Both the position numbers and the translations under genes were made by a program. Source: Gemmatimonadota bacterium (GTDB lineage Bacteria > Gemmatimonadota > Gemmatimonadetes > Longimicrobiales > Gaopeijiaceae). From it: a stretch of DNA of 21,149 nt. The stretch lies in contig PWZC01000205.1 in NCBI GenBank assembly GCA_003567615.1, positions 1 to 21,149 of the forward strand, in the 5' to 3' direction. A model generated the notes under the pieces. That model saw nothing but the letters and a program-made list of their open reading frames with translations. It ran no database searches and was not told where the DNA came from. This document shows, piece by piece, positions 1 through 7,787 of the stretch (positions are counted from its first letter, which is position 1; each line of letters begins with the position of its first letter).

Positions 1-1572
1 TACCGCTCCCTCATGTACGAGGTGACGGTGGGGGAGGAGGTGGCCCGCGACGATTTCCTCCGGGGGCTCGTGGACATCCAGTATCGCCGCAACGACATTG
101 CCTTCGAGCGGGGCACCTTCCGCGTCCGCGGTGACACGGTGGAGGTCCTCCCCGCCTACGAGGAGCAGGCCATCCGGGTTGAGTTCTGGGGCGACGAGGT
201 GGAGCGCATCACGCGCTTCGACCCCCTCACCGGCGAGCTCATCACGGCCCTGGACCGGACCGCCGTGTACCCCGCCTCCCACTACGTCACCCACCGGCGC
301 ACCATCGAGGACGCGGTGCCCCGGATCCGGGAGGAGATGGACGAACGGGTGAAGCACTTCCAGCGTCACGGACGGCTGCTGGAGGCCCAGCGCATCGAGT
401 CCCGGACCAATTTCGACATCGACATGATGCTGGAGATCGGTACCTGCCCCGGGATCGAGAACTACTCCCGATTCATGGCCGGACGGGGCCCGGGCGACCG
501 ACCCTCCTGCCTCCTGGACTACTTCCCCGATGACTTCGTCTGCATTGTGGACGAGTCCCATCAGACCCTCCCCCAGATCGGCGGCATGTACAACGGGGAC
601 CGGGCCCGGAAGATGACGCTGGTGGACCACGGCTTCCGCCTTCCCTCGGCGCTGGACAATCGGCCCCTCCGCTACGAGGAGTGGGAAGACCTCCTCCATC
701 AGGCGGTGTTCGTGTCGGCGACGCCGGCGGACCGGGAGCTGGAGCTCTCCGGGGGTGTGGTGGTGGAGCAGATCATCCGCCCCACGGGGCTGGTGGATCC
801 GGAGGTGGAGGTGCGCCCGGTGAAGGGGCAGGTGGACGATCTGCTGGCGGAGATCCGAACCCGGGCCGAGCGGGAGGAGCGGGTCCTGGTCACCACCCTC
901 ACCAAGCGTATGGCCGAGGACCTTTCCGAGTACCTGCAGGGCGTGGGGGTGCGGGTGCGTTACATGCACTCGGACATCGACACCATCGAGCGGATGGAGA
1001 TCCTGCGGGGACTCCGCCTGGGTCGGTTCGATGTTCTGGTGGGGATCAACCTCCTCCGCGAGGGCCTGGATCTCCCCGAGGTGTCGCTGGTGGCGATCCT
1101 GGACGCGGACAAGGAAGGCTTCCTCCGGAACGCCCGGTCCCTGATCCAGACCATCGGCCGAGCGGCGCGCAACCAGGACGGACGGGCCATCCTCTACGCC
1201 GACCGCATCACCCGGTCCATGCGCCAGTGCATCGACGAGACCGAACGGCGCCGCACCATCCAGATCGAGCACAACCGGAAGCACGGAATCACCCCCACCA
1301 CCATCCGGAAGAGCATCCAGGAGATCGAGTTTTCGACCCGGGTGGCCGATGCCAGGGAGAAGCCCCTCCTCCGCGTCGCGGAGGTGGCAGCGGGCTACCA
1401 GGACGAGATGGACGCAGAGGACCTGATCAAGGTGCTGGAGAGCGAGATGGAAGTGGCGGCGGCCGACCTGGACTTCGAGCGAGCCGCCCTCCTGCGGGAC
1501 GAACTCTTCGAACTGCGGACCCGGCTGGAGAAGGGCACGGTGAAGACCGGACCAAAGGCGGCGAAGCGATGA
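1..1572 (+). CDS. uvrB: UvrABC system protein B, 3' part (5' end outside window)
   Basis: Excision-repair helicase-like subunit that receives damaged DNA from UvrA and recruits UvrC for incision, in the cytoplasm. The frame is open from base 1, so the start and the Walker A region lie upstream. 523 residues are visible of the roughly 660-700 usual for the family. Visible marks, numbered from base 1: the motif II DESH box at residues 184-187, the helicase motif VI stretch QTIGRAARN at 383-391 preceded by GINLLREGLDLPE, and a C-terminal UVR domain (about 476-511, DFERAALLRDE) that contacts UvrC. The TGA stop overlaps the tsaE start (ATGA), so the two are probably co-translated. The 13-base ATG in this frame is an internal Met, not the start. 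Identity is secure. Confidence 0.97.
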   Translation, partial: YRSLMYEVTVGEEVARDDFLRGLVDIQYRRNDIAFERGTFRVRGDTVEVLPAYEEQAIRVEFWGDEVERITRFDPLTGELITALDRTAVYPASHYVTHRRTIEDAVPRIREEMDERVKHFQRHGRLLEAQRIESRTNFDIDMMLEIGTCPGIENYSRFMAGRGPGDRPSCLLDYFPDDFVCIVDESHQTLPQIGGMYNGDRARKMTLVDHGFRLPSALDNRPLRYEEWEDLLHQAVFVSATPADRELELSGGVVVEQIIRPTGLVDPEVEVRPVKGQVDDLLAEIRTRAEREERVLVTTLTKRMAEDLSEYLQGVGVRVRYMHSDIDTIERMEILRGLRLGRFDVLVGINLLREGLDLPEVSLVAILDADKEGFLRNARSLIQTIGRAARNQDGRAILYADRITRSMRQCIDETERRRTIQIEHNRKHGITPTTIRKSIQEIEFSTRVADAREKPLLRVAEVAAGYQDEMDAEDLIKVLESEMEVAAADLDFERAALLRDELFELRTRLEKGTVKTGPKAAKR

Positions 1573-2036
1573 TCCTGACCGAGCGTGAGTTGGTGCAGTG
1601 GGGGATGGCCCTGGGCCGGGAAATGGATGTTCCCATTTTCCTGGGACTGCGGGGTCAGTTGGGCGCCGGGAAGTCCGTCCTGGCTCGGGCCATCGCCCGG
1701 GGCGCCGGGGTGGAAGGAGCCATGCCGTCCCCCACCTTCAACCTCCTCTTCCGGTACCCCGCCGGGGAGGGGGTGCAGGTGGTTCACATGGACCTCTACC
1801 GCCTTCGGGATCCGGAAGAACTCTGGGAACTGGGGTGGGAAGAGCTGGGACAGGGGCCCGAGATCGTCCTGGTGGAGTGGCCGGAGCGGGCCGGGGATCA
1901 CCTTCCCGGCGACCGGTGGGACATCCACCTGGCCGCCCCGGAGCCGGGGTCCGTGGAGCGGCTGGTGCAGGTCCACCGGGTGGGAACGCCCCCGCACCTC
2001 CCTGGCTTTCCCGTGCGCCTCGAAAGCCACACCTGA
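1569..2036 (+). CDS. tsaE: tRNA t6A biosynthesis ATPase TsaE
   Basis: ATPase of the bacterial threonylcarbamoyl-adenosine (t6A37) tRNA-modification complex, working with TsaB and TsaD in the cytoplasm. The 155-residue product has the family P-loop GQLGAGKS at residues 29-36 (canonical GxxGxGKT/S), then the SPTFNL switch-like motif, HMDLYRL, and VEWPE near the C-terminus, all in the expected order; the size is typical. The ATG at 1569 overlaps the uvrB stop (ATGA) and is the natural start; the longer open frame upstream is only the shadow of uvrB. tsaB begins one base after its stop. The uvrB-tsaE junction suggests one transcript. Confidence is high because motif order and the neighbouring tsaB agree. 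Confidence 0.95.
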   Translation: MILTERELVQWGMALGREMDVPIFLGLRGQLGAGKSVLARAIARGAGVEGAMPSPTFNLLFRYPAGEGVQVVHMDLYRLRDPEELWELGWEELGQGPEIVLVEWPERAGDHLPGDRWDIHLAAPEPGSVERLVQVHRVGTPPHLPGFPVRLESHT

Positions 2037-2037
2037 G

Positions 2038-2820
2038 ATGGCAGATCCCCTCCTGCTCGCCTTCGACACCTCCGGCGCCGTGGGGTCCGTGGCCCTGGCC
2101 CGGGGCTCCCACATCCTGGCCTCGGAGATGCTCCCGGAACGGGGTGCCCACGCCCGCCGGCTGGTTCCCGTCCTCGGCGAGCTTCTTCGCGTGGCGGGGG
2201 TCCAGCGACGTGCGCTGCAGGGGATCGTGGTGGGGCTTGGACCCGGTTCGTTCACCGGTGTGCGCATCGCCGCCGCCACGGCCCGGGGACTCGCCACGGG
2301 GCTGGGAATCCCGGTCTGGGGGTGGTCGTCGCTGGCCGCTGCCGCCGCCTCGCACCGGGCCGCCATCCCCGACGGCGGCGGCCCCTCCACCGACGCCTGG
2401 CGGCTGCCCGGGAGGGACGCACGAGGGGAACCCGAACTGCCGCCCGAGGCGGACGGATGGCCCCGATACGTGCTCCTGGACGCCCGGGGTGATCGCATCT
2501 ACGGGGGTTGCTACCGGATCCTTGCCAACCGGGTGGAGACGCTGGTGGCGCCCCGGGGCGGGACCATCCATGACGTGCTGGCGGAGGGGCTCCCGTCGCC
2601 GGTCCTCTTCTGCGGCGAAGGAGCCCTTCGCCACGCGCCCCGTCTGGAGGCGGCGGGGCACCGGATCCTGCCCCTTCCGGCAGGGCTCCCCACGGCCTCG
2701 GGTCTCCTCCGCATCCATCACCTCCATCCAGGGGCGGATCCCTTTCCTCGGGACTCCCGCTGGGAGCCCACCTACATCCGCTCGTCCTCGGCGCGACCGT
2801 CCTCGGCGCGACCGTCGTGA
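2038..2820 (+). CDS. tsaB: tRNA t6A biosynthesis protein TsaB
   Basis: Non-catalytic ASKHA-fold partner that holds TsaD and TsaE together for t6A37 formation. The 260-residue product starts with the ASKHA phosphate-1-like segment LLLAFDTS (D10-T11-S12), has the RGAHAR histidine motif near 36-40 and the signature GLGPGSFTGVRI at 66-77. It is somewhat long for the family (about 220-235): a Pro/Gly/Asp-rich insertion lies around residues 107-141, and the C-terminus carries the repeat RPSSARPSSARPS encoded by a 15-bp tandem duplication. The ATG is one base after the tsaE stop; its own stop overlaps the rimI GTG. No tsaD follows in this window, so the catalytic partner must be elsewhere. Confidence 0.94.
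   Translation: MADPLLLAFDTSGAVGSVALARGSHILASEMLPERGAHARRLVPVLGELLRVAGVQRRALQGIVVGLGPGSFTGVRIAAATARGLATGLGIPVWGWSSLAAAAASHRAAIPDGGGPSTDAWRLPGRDARGEPELPPEADGWPRYVLLDARGDRIYGGCYRILANRVETLVAPRGGTIHDVLAEGLPSPVLFCGEGALRHAPRLEAAGHRILPLPAGLPTASGLLRIHHLHPGADPFPRDSRWEPTYIRSSSARPSSARPS
2783..2816 (+). repeat. 15-bp tandem repeat at the 3' end of tsaB
   Basis: Two exact copies of a 15-base unit (CGTCCTCGGCGCGAC, 2783-2797 and 2798-2812) followed by the first four bases of a third. Being a multiple of three it keeps the frame and adds Ser-Ala-Arg-Pro-Ser type residues to the TsaB tail just before the stop. It looks like recent slippage in a dispensable C-terminal extension. Confidence 0.85.
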
Positions 2821-3320
2821 TCCGCCCCGCCCGGGCCGAAGACCTCCCCCGCATCGCAGAGGTGGAGGCGGCGGCCTTTTCCACCCCGTGGAGCGTCCAT
2901 TCCTTCCGCGCCCTTCTCCCCCTGGACCGGGTCGTGTTCCGGGTGCTGGAGGTGGAGGGGGTGATCCTGGGGCATGGGGTCCTGTGGCAGGTGGGTGACG
3001 AGGGCGAGGTGGCCAACATCGCCGTCCACCCGCTGGCCCGGCGCCGGGGATTCGGCAGCCGGCTCCTGGAGCACCTCCTGAGCGAAGCCCGTGCCGCCGG
3101 GGTGACCCGCGTCTTCCTGGATGTGCGCCCGTCGAACCTGGACGCCATCCGCATCTATCGACGGAGGGGGTTTCGGCCCGTGGGGCGTCGGACCGATTAT
3201 TATCGGGATCCGGTGGAAGACGCCCTGGTGCTCCGGCTGGACCTGGAGGGGCCCGACGCTGACGCCCCGGCTCCCACCGATCCCGACCCTCACCTCCCTT
3301 CTTCCAACCCCCCGATCTGA
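2817..3320 (+). CDS. rimI: GNAT-family ribosomal protein S18-alanine N-acetyltransferase-like (RimI)
   Basis: GNAT acetyltransferase; the family member in this position acetylates the N-terminal amine of a ribosomal protein (S18 in E. coli) using acetyl-CoA. The 167-residue product starts IRPARAEDLPRIAEVE and has the acetyl-CoA pyrophosphate loop after the NIAVHPLARRRGFGS segment (residues about 68-81). It also has the C-terminal motif NLDAIRIYRRRGF (about 107-119), both typical of RimI. The GTG start at 2817 overlaps the tsaB stop (GTGA). The tsaB-rimI adjacency is a widespread arrangement and supports RimI over a generic GNAT, although substrate cannot be read from sequence. The last 20 or so residues (Asp/Pro rich) extend past the usual end. 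Confidence 0.88.
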   Translation: MIRPARAEDLPRIAEVEAAAFSTPWSVHSFRALLPLDRVVFRVLEVEGVILGHGVLWQVGDEGEVANIAVHPLARRRGFGSRLLEHLLSEARAAGVTRVFLDVRPSNLDAIRIYRRRGFRPVGRRTDYYRDPVEDALVLRLDLEGPDADAPAPTDPDPHLPSSNPPI

Positions 3321-3322
3321 CC

Positions 3323-4300
3323 ATGGACCTGGACTTCTTCCGCGGTCGCCGTCTCCGTCGCACGCCCGAGCTCCGCGCCCTGGTGCGCGAGACCCATCTC
3401 CACCCCGGCTCCCTGATCCTCCCCCTCTTCGTGGAGGAGGGCGAGGGGCTCCGCAAGCCGGTGGACTCCATGCCCGGCGTGGTGCGCACCTCCCCCGACG
3501 AGGGGGTCCGGGAAGGGAGGGCGGCGGCGGAGCTGGGCCTCGGCGGCGTCATTGTCTTCGGCATCCCCGCGGAGAAGGATTCTGAGGGGTCCGGCGCCTG
3601 GGCCGACGACGGCATCGTGCAGGAGGGAGTCCGGGCTCTCAAGGCGGAATGCCCGGATCTACTGGTGATGACCGACGTCTGCCTCTGCGAATACACCTCC
3701 CATGGGCACTGCGGGCTCCTGGACGGAGAGGCGGTTCTGAACGATCCGACCCTGGATCTCCTGGCGCGTACGGCGGTGAGCCATGCCCGGGCGGGTGCAG
3801 ATATCGTGGCACCGTCCGATATGATGGATGGGAGGGTGCTCGCAATCCGGGAGGCGCTGGATGGCGCCGGTTTCCGGGAGACGCCCATCCTGAGCTATGC
3901 AGCCAAGTACGCCTCGGCGTTCTACGGGCCCTTCCGGGACGCCGCCGACTCCACCCCGTCATTCGGGGATCGGCGGGGATACCAGATGGATCCGGCGAAT
4001 GCCGCGGAGGCCATCCGGGAGGTGTGGGCCGACCTGGAGCAGGGCGCAGACCTGCTCATGGTGAAGCCGGCCCTGGCCTACCTGGACATCATTCATCGCG
4101 TGAAGGCCGAGACGGGGGTGCCCCTGGCGGCCTATCACGTGTCCGGGGAGTACGCCCAGATCATGGCGGCCGCCCGCTTGGGATGGCTGGACGAGGCCGC
4201 CGCCATGACCGAGGCCCTCTTGAGCATTCGGAGGGCCGGCGCCGACCTGGTGGTCTCCTACTGGGCCCTGGAGTTCGCCCGCCGTTTCCAAGGGGGGTGA
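3323..4300 (+). CDS. hemB: Delta-aminolevulinic acid dehydratase (porphobilinogen synthase)
   Basis: Condenses two 5-aminolevulinate molecules to porphobilinogen in heme/tetrapyrrole synthesis; a cytoplasmic homo-oligomer. The 325-residue length is normal. Visible active-site features are the Schiff-base lysine pair, K195 in SYAAKYAS and K248 in LLMVKPAL. The zinc-ligand cysteines C120, C122 and C130 sit in the DVCLCEY...HGHCG segment, indicating the Zn-dependent class rather than the Mg-dependent Asp-rich class. The ATG lies two bases after the rimI stop; I see no strong Shine-Dalgarno, so translation may be coupled. hemA is about 2 kb downstream, separated by a LysM gene and a heme-related membrane protein; hemC and hemD are not here. 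Confidence 0.97.
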   Translation: MDLDFFRGRRLRRTPELRALVRETHLHPGSLILPLFVEEGEGLRKPVDSMPGVVRTSPDEGVREGRAAAELGLGGVIVFGIPAEKDSEGSGAWADDGIVQEGVRALKAECPDLLVMTDVCLCEYTSHGHCGLLDGEAVLNDPTLDLLARTAVSHARAGADIVAPSDMMDGRVLAIREALDGAGFRETPILSYAAKYASAFYGPFRDAADSTPSFGDRRGYQMDPANAAEAIREVWADLEQGADLLMVKPALAYLDIIHRVKAETGVPLAAYHVSGEYAQIMAAARLGWLDEAAAMTEALLSIRRAGADLVVSYWALEFARRFQGG

Positions 4301-4344
4301 CCGACGGGGGCTGCCGGTGCGCACCCCTCGAACAAGGAGTCCCC

Positions 4345-5520
4345 ATGATCCCCCGGATCGCTCCGGTCTTTCTCCTGGCTCTCTTTCTCCTGGCGCCGGT
4401 GGCGTCGATCTCGGCCCAGGACGCCGGGGAACGTAGCCACACGGTCCGCCCCGGCGAGACCCTCTCCGGGATCGCCTCCGCCTACCTGGACTCGGCGGAG
4501 TTCTGGCAGCGGATCTGGGAGGCGAATCGCCCGGCGGTTTCGAACCCGCACCTGATCCATCCGGGGCTTCGCCTCCGGATCCCGGGATCCCCAGACGCCC
4601 AAGCCGCGCCGGCGGCGCAGGTGACGGGGTTCGGGGTGCCCGGCGGCGACGAGGTGTCGATGGAGCCACCTCCCGCCGGACCCGGAGCCGAGCGCCGCGC
4701 CCTCCTCCGGAGCCGGCCCTTCACCCCGATAGAGGCCGAACCCTCCGCCGACGCACCCACCGTCTTCCACGGCTCCCTGCGCGCCTCCGCCGCTCGGTCC
4801 GACGACCGGCCCGGCGTTCTCATCTCCCTGCCGGAGGACCGGACGGCCCTCTCCGTCTCCGCCATGCAGGCCGCGGCGTGGATCCAGGGTCCAGATGAGG
4901 CCGATCCGGGGATGGGGCATATCCGCGGCTTCGTCGGTGACCGCCAGCTCCGGGTGGAGCGCACCACGGTGCAGGTCTACGACGAGGTGGAGCTGGTCCT
5001 GGACGACGGGGCGGCGGTGGCGGTGGGCGACATGCTGGTGGCCTACCACCAGGTGGACCGACTCCGGAACCGGGGCGACGTGATGGTGCCCTCCGGGTTG
5101 ATCCGGGTGGTGCGCCTCACCGACGGCGGGGCCGTGGGACAGGCGGTGAACAGCTTCGACCGCCTGGCGCTGGAGCACCGGATCTTCCCCTGTGAGGTGG
5201 CGGCGCTGAGCCGCGGCGTGCACGCCGAAGCCACCGACCGGGAGCTTCGCGGAACGCTTGTGGGTTTCCGGGAGCGCAAGGAGATTTATCTTCCAGGGGA
5301 CCAGGCCTTCCTCGACCTGGGCCGTGACGACGGCATCGGGGTTGGCGACGAATTCGTCGGAGTTGTGGGGAACCGGGAAGAATGGGACGAACGGATCGTA
5401 GGGCGGTTCCAGGTGATCCGCGTAGACGAGGCGCACGCTACCGTGCGCCTGCGTGCCACCGAGTCTCCCAGCGCCATTCGCCCGGGGCTGGAGGTGGCGC
5501 TGTCTCGAACGATGCCCTGA
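4345..5520 (+). CDS. Secreted LysM-domain protein, function unknown
   Basis: 391-residue exported protein. It has a signal peptide (hydrophobic residues 5-22, likely cleavage A24/Q25 after SISA). One LysM peptidoglycan-binding domain follows at about 32-80 (HTVRPGETLSGIA ... NPHLIHPGLRLRIP). A Pro/Ala/Glu-rich linker then leads to a C-terminal half (about 160-391) of beta-rich segments such as FLDLGRDDGIGVGDEF, resembling the repeated small beta modules of surface-associated secreted proteins. AAGGAG at 4334-4339 lies five bases before the ATG and fixes the start. It sits between hemB and a heme-handling membrane gene without an obvious functional link. A peptidoglycan-anchored periplasmic role is inferred from LysM; I do not recognise a named family for the C-terminal part. 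Confidence 0.85.
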   Translation: MIPRIAPVFLLALFLLAPVASISAQDAGERSHTVRPGETLSGIASAYLDSAEFWQRIWEANRPAVSNPHLIHPGLRLRIPGSPDAQAAPAAQVTGFGVPGGDEVSMEPPPAGPGAERRALLRSRPFTPIEAEPSADAPTVFHGSLRASAARSDDRPGVLISLPEDRTALSVSAMQAAAWIQGPDEADPGMGHIRGFVGDRQLRVERTTVQVYDEVELVLDDGAAVAVGDMLVAYHQVDRLRNRGDVMVPSGLIRVVRLTDGGAVGQAVNSFDRLALEHRIFPCEVAALSRGVHAEATDRELRGTLVGFRERKEIYLPGDQAFLDLGRDDGIGVGDEFVGVVGNREEWDERIVGRFQVIRVDEAHATVRLRATESPSAIRPGLEVALSRTMP

Positions 5521-5548
5521 GTCCGTCGAGGACGGAGGGCGGAACGGC

Positions 5549-6358
5549 GTGATCCACCTCGTTCCCCTTCTGATCTACGCCGTTGCACTCCTCCTCTGGA
5601 TCCGGCTCCTCCTCAAGGGAGCCGACGTCCAGGATCCGGCGGTGCCGGCTGGGATCACCGGCCTGGGGGTGGTGGTGCATGCCATCGCCCTGGGCTCGTT
5701 CTGGACCCGCTTCGGCGAACTTCCGCTGGTGGGGCCGGGTGCGGCGCTCTCTTCCCTGGCCTTCGTGGGCGGACTCGCCATGGTGGCCACCCTTCCCCTG
5801 AAAGACGTGGGGCGGGTGGCCATCGCGCTGCTTCCGGTTGTCATGGTCATGCAGGGGGTGGCGCTGATCCTGGGGATCCGCCCCTCCGACACCGCCCTGG
5901 ATTTCCAGGGGGCTGGCTTCGTCCTCCATGTGAGCTTCGCCTTCCTGGGGTACCAGGGGCTGGCCCTCGCCTTCGCCGCCGGGCTCCTCTACCTGATCCA
6001 GCACCACGAACTGAAGGAGAAACGGCTCGGTCGCTTCTTCCACTTCATCCCGCCGCTGGCCACCCTCGACCGGCTGGGGCGTGTCGGGGTTTGGGGCGGC
6101 TTCGGGGCCCTCACCGTGGCCCTCATCCTGGGATGGGCCTGGACGGTGGAGCATCGGGGCTCACTGGAAATCTACGATCCCAAGGTGCTATGGGCCGTGA
6201 CCAGTTGGTTCGTGTTCCTGGGGATCCTGGCAGCCCGGGGCGGCGGTGGGCGAAACGACTACCGGGGCGCTGTGGCCTCGGTGGTGGGGTTCGGCGTCGT
6301 CATCGGCACCTACCTCATCCTCCGGGTCACCGTCGGTGGGGCCGGGCTCTTCCTGTGA
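5549..6358 (+). CDS. CcsA/HemX-like cytochrome c assembly family membrane protein
   Basis: Polytopic inner-membrane protein (269 residues, about eight hydrophobic segments) of the CcmC/CcsA/HemX heme-handling superfamily. The diagnostic region is near the C-terminus: GWAWTVEHRG followed by EIYDPKVLWAVTSWFVF, the counterpart of the WAW...WDPKE.W..itW motif, here with Tyr-Asp-Pro-Lys. Upstream, FLGYQGLALAFAAGLLYLIQ matches the family's central helix. Candidate heme-ligand histidines occur in VVVHAIALGSFW and VLHVSFAFLGY. I chose the GTG at 5549 because GGAGG at 5534-5538 is ten bases upstream; an earlier in-frame ATG lies inside the LysM gene. Its position directly before hemA is like the hemX-hemA pairing of other bacteria, where HemX influences glutamyl-tRNA reductase levels. 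A role in cytochrome c maturation is the alternative. Confidence 0.83.
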   Translation: MIHLVPLLIYAVALLLWIRLLLKGADVQDPAVPAGITGLGVVVHAIALGSFWTRFGELPLVGPGAALSSLAFVGGLAMVATLPLKDVGRVAIALLPVVMVMQGVALILGIRPSDTALDFQGAGFVLHVSFAFLGYQGLALAFAAGLLYLIQHHELKEKRLGRFFHFIPPLATLDRLGRVGVWGGFGALTVALILGWAWTVEHRGSLEIYDPKVLWAVTSWFVFLGILAARGGGGRNDYRGAVASVVGFGVVIGTYLILRVTVGGAGLFL

Positions 6359-6413
6359 TGCTCTTCCGGGAGGAAGCCAGGGCCGGCCACGGTTCAGGGG
6401 AGGAGGGTGTGAC

Positions 6414-7787
6414 ATGAGCCTCGCCGTCATCGGTGTCAGCCACCACACCGCCCCGGTAGAGATCCGGGAGCGCATGGCCTTCGCGCCCTCCGAGGCGTCC
6501 CAGGCCCTCATGACGCTCCGGCAGGAGGCCGGGGTCCAGGAGGCCGTTCTGCTCTCCACCTGCAACCGCACCGAGGTCTACCTCTTTCCCGCCGAGCGCA
6601 TCGAGGTGGTGCAGGCGTGGGAGGCCATGCTGGAGGTCAAGGCCGGACGGATCGAGCGGCGCATCCAGGATTATCTCTTCGAGCAGCGCGGCGACGGTGT
6701 GGTCCGCCACCTCTTCCAGGTCTCGTCGGGGCTCGATTCCCTGGTCACCGGCGAGGCCGAGATCCAGGGGCAGGTCCGGGAAGCCTACGAGCGGGCCGTG
6801 GGGATGCCGGTGGACCCACCCCTGGCAGGGCCTGTCCTGAACCGGCTGTTCCAGATGGCCCTCTCCGTGGGTGGACAGGTCCGTTCAGAGACGCCCATCG
6901 GCGAGGGTGCCGCCTCGGCGGCGTCGGTGGCGGTCAAGCTGGCCCGCAAGATCTTCGGATCCCTGAAGGGGAAGCGGGTCCTAATCGTGGGAGCCGGCCA
7001 GACCGGCGAGCTCATCGTACAGGCGCTTCACCGGGAGGGAGCCGAGGGCATTACGGTGGTGAACCGTACCTACGAGCGGGCCGCCCATCTGGCCCGGCAG
7101 GTCCACGGGCAGGCCCTGGAGATGGATCGACTGGCCCAGGGGCTTTCCGGGGTGGACATCGTCCTCTCGTCCACGGCAGCGCCGCACCCGGTCCTCACCC
7201 GGGAGATCTTCCGCCGCGCCTTCCCCAACGGCCTGCGCCGCCCACTCCTGGTCATCGACATCGCCATCCCCCGAGATGTGGATCCGGTTCTGGGAGACGA
7301 ATCCGGCGTCTTCCTCTACAACGTGGACGATCTCCGGAAGATCGTGGACGAGCAGGTCCGACTGCGGGAAGGTGCCATCCCCGAGGCGGACCGGATCATC
7401 CGTGCCCAGCACGAGGAGTTCCGTACCTGGTATGCCTCGCTGGAGGTGGTCCCCGTCATCCGTACCATGCGCGATCGTGCCGACGAGTTCCGTACCTCCG
7501 AGTTGGAACGCCTCTTCCGGGGAATGGACCACCTCTCCGACCGCGATCGGGCGAGGCTCGAGGAGTTCTCGCACCGCCTCATGAACAAACTGCTCCACGA
7601 TCCCACGGTCCGGCTCCGAAAGGGAATCCGGGGCGGTGGCGGATCCCGTCTGGTGGAGGCGGCCCGCTTCTTGTACGGAATGGAGGACCACGAACACCCC
7701 GATCCCGGGTCCGGGAAGGCCCGTACCAAGGACGATCGGGACCATGACCCTGCCTGGGGCGGGTCGAAGGAGAAGAGGGGCGCATGA
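6414..7787 (+). CDS. hemA: Glutamyl-tRNA reductase
   Basis: Reduces glutamyl-tRNA(Glu) to glutamate-1-semialdehyde with NADPH, the first committed step of C5-pathway tetrapyrrole synthesis. The 457-residue product begins MSLAVIGVSHHTAPVEIRE and has the catalytic cysteine C50 in LLSTCNRTEVY. The conserved GLDSLVTGEAEIQGQV segment follows, then the NADPH-binding GAGQTGE at residues 193-199, and a C-terminal dimerisation helix region. The tail beyond about residue 425 is charged and family-variable. AGGAGG at 6401-6406, seven bases before the ATG, supports the start. The upstream gene is CcsA/HemX-like; the downstream epimerase overlaps its stop by ATGA. Presence of this enzyme shows the organism makes ALA from glutamate rather than from glycine and succinyl-CoA. 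Confidence 0.97.
   Translation: MSLAVIGVSHHTAPVEIRERMAFAPSEASQALMTLRQEAGVQEAVLLSTCNRTEVYLFPAERIEVVQAWEAMLEVKAGRIERRIQDYLFEQRGDGVVRHLFQVSSGLDSLVTGEAEIQGQVREAYERAVGMPVDPPLAGPVLNRLFQMALSVGGQVRSETPIGEGAASAASVAVKLARKIFGSLKGKRVLIVGAGQTGELIVQALHREGAEGITVVNRTYERAAHLARQVHGQALEMDRLAQGLSGVDIVLSSTAAPHPVLTREIFRRAFPNGLRRPLLVIDIAIPRDVDPVLGDESGVFLYNVDDLRKIVDEQVRLREGAIPEADRIIRAQHEEFRTWYASLEVVPVIRTMRDRADEFRTSELERLFRGMDHLSDRDRARLEEFSHRLMNKLLHDPTVRLRKGIRGGGGSRLVEAARFLYGMEDHEHPDPGSGKARTKDDRDHDPAWGGSKEKRGA

Noticed and set aside
681..1568. Upstream extension of the tsaE frame inside uvrB
   Set aside because: The translation is Gly/Pro-rich shadow sequence and TsaE homology begins at the ATG at 1569.
1738..3888. 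716-codon open frame on the - strand across tsaE, tsaB, rimI and hemB
   Set aside because: It is antisense to four well-identified genes, its translation is Pro/Gly/Arg-rich low complexity, and long antisense frames are expected in GC-rich coding DNA.
6358..6417. Short frame (19 codons) overlapping the end of the CcsA/HemX gene and the hemA start, a possible leader peptide
   Set aside because: No tRNA-codon bias or hairpin pair to suggest attenuation, and the GC-rich AGGAGG it contains is simply the hemA ribosome site.
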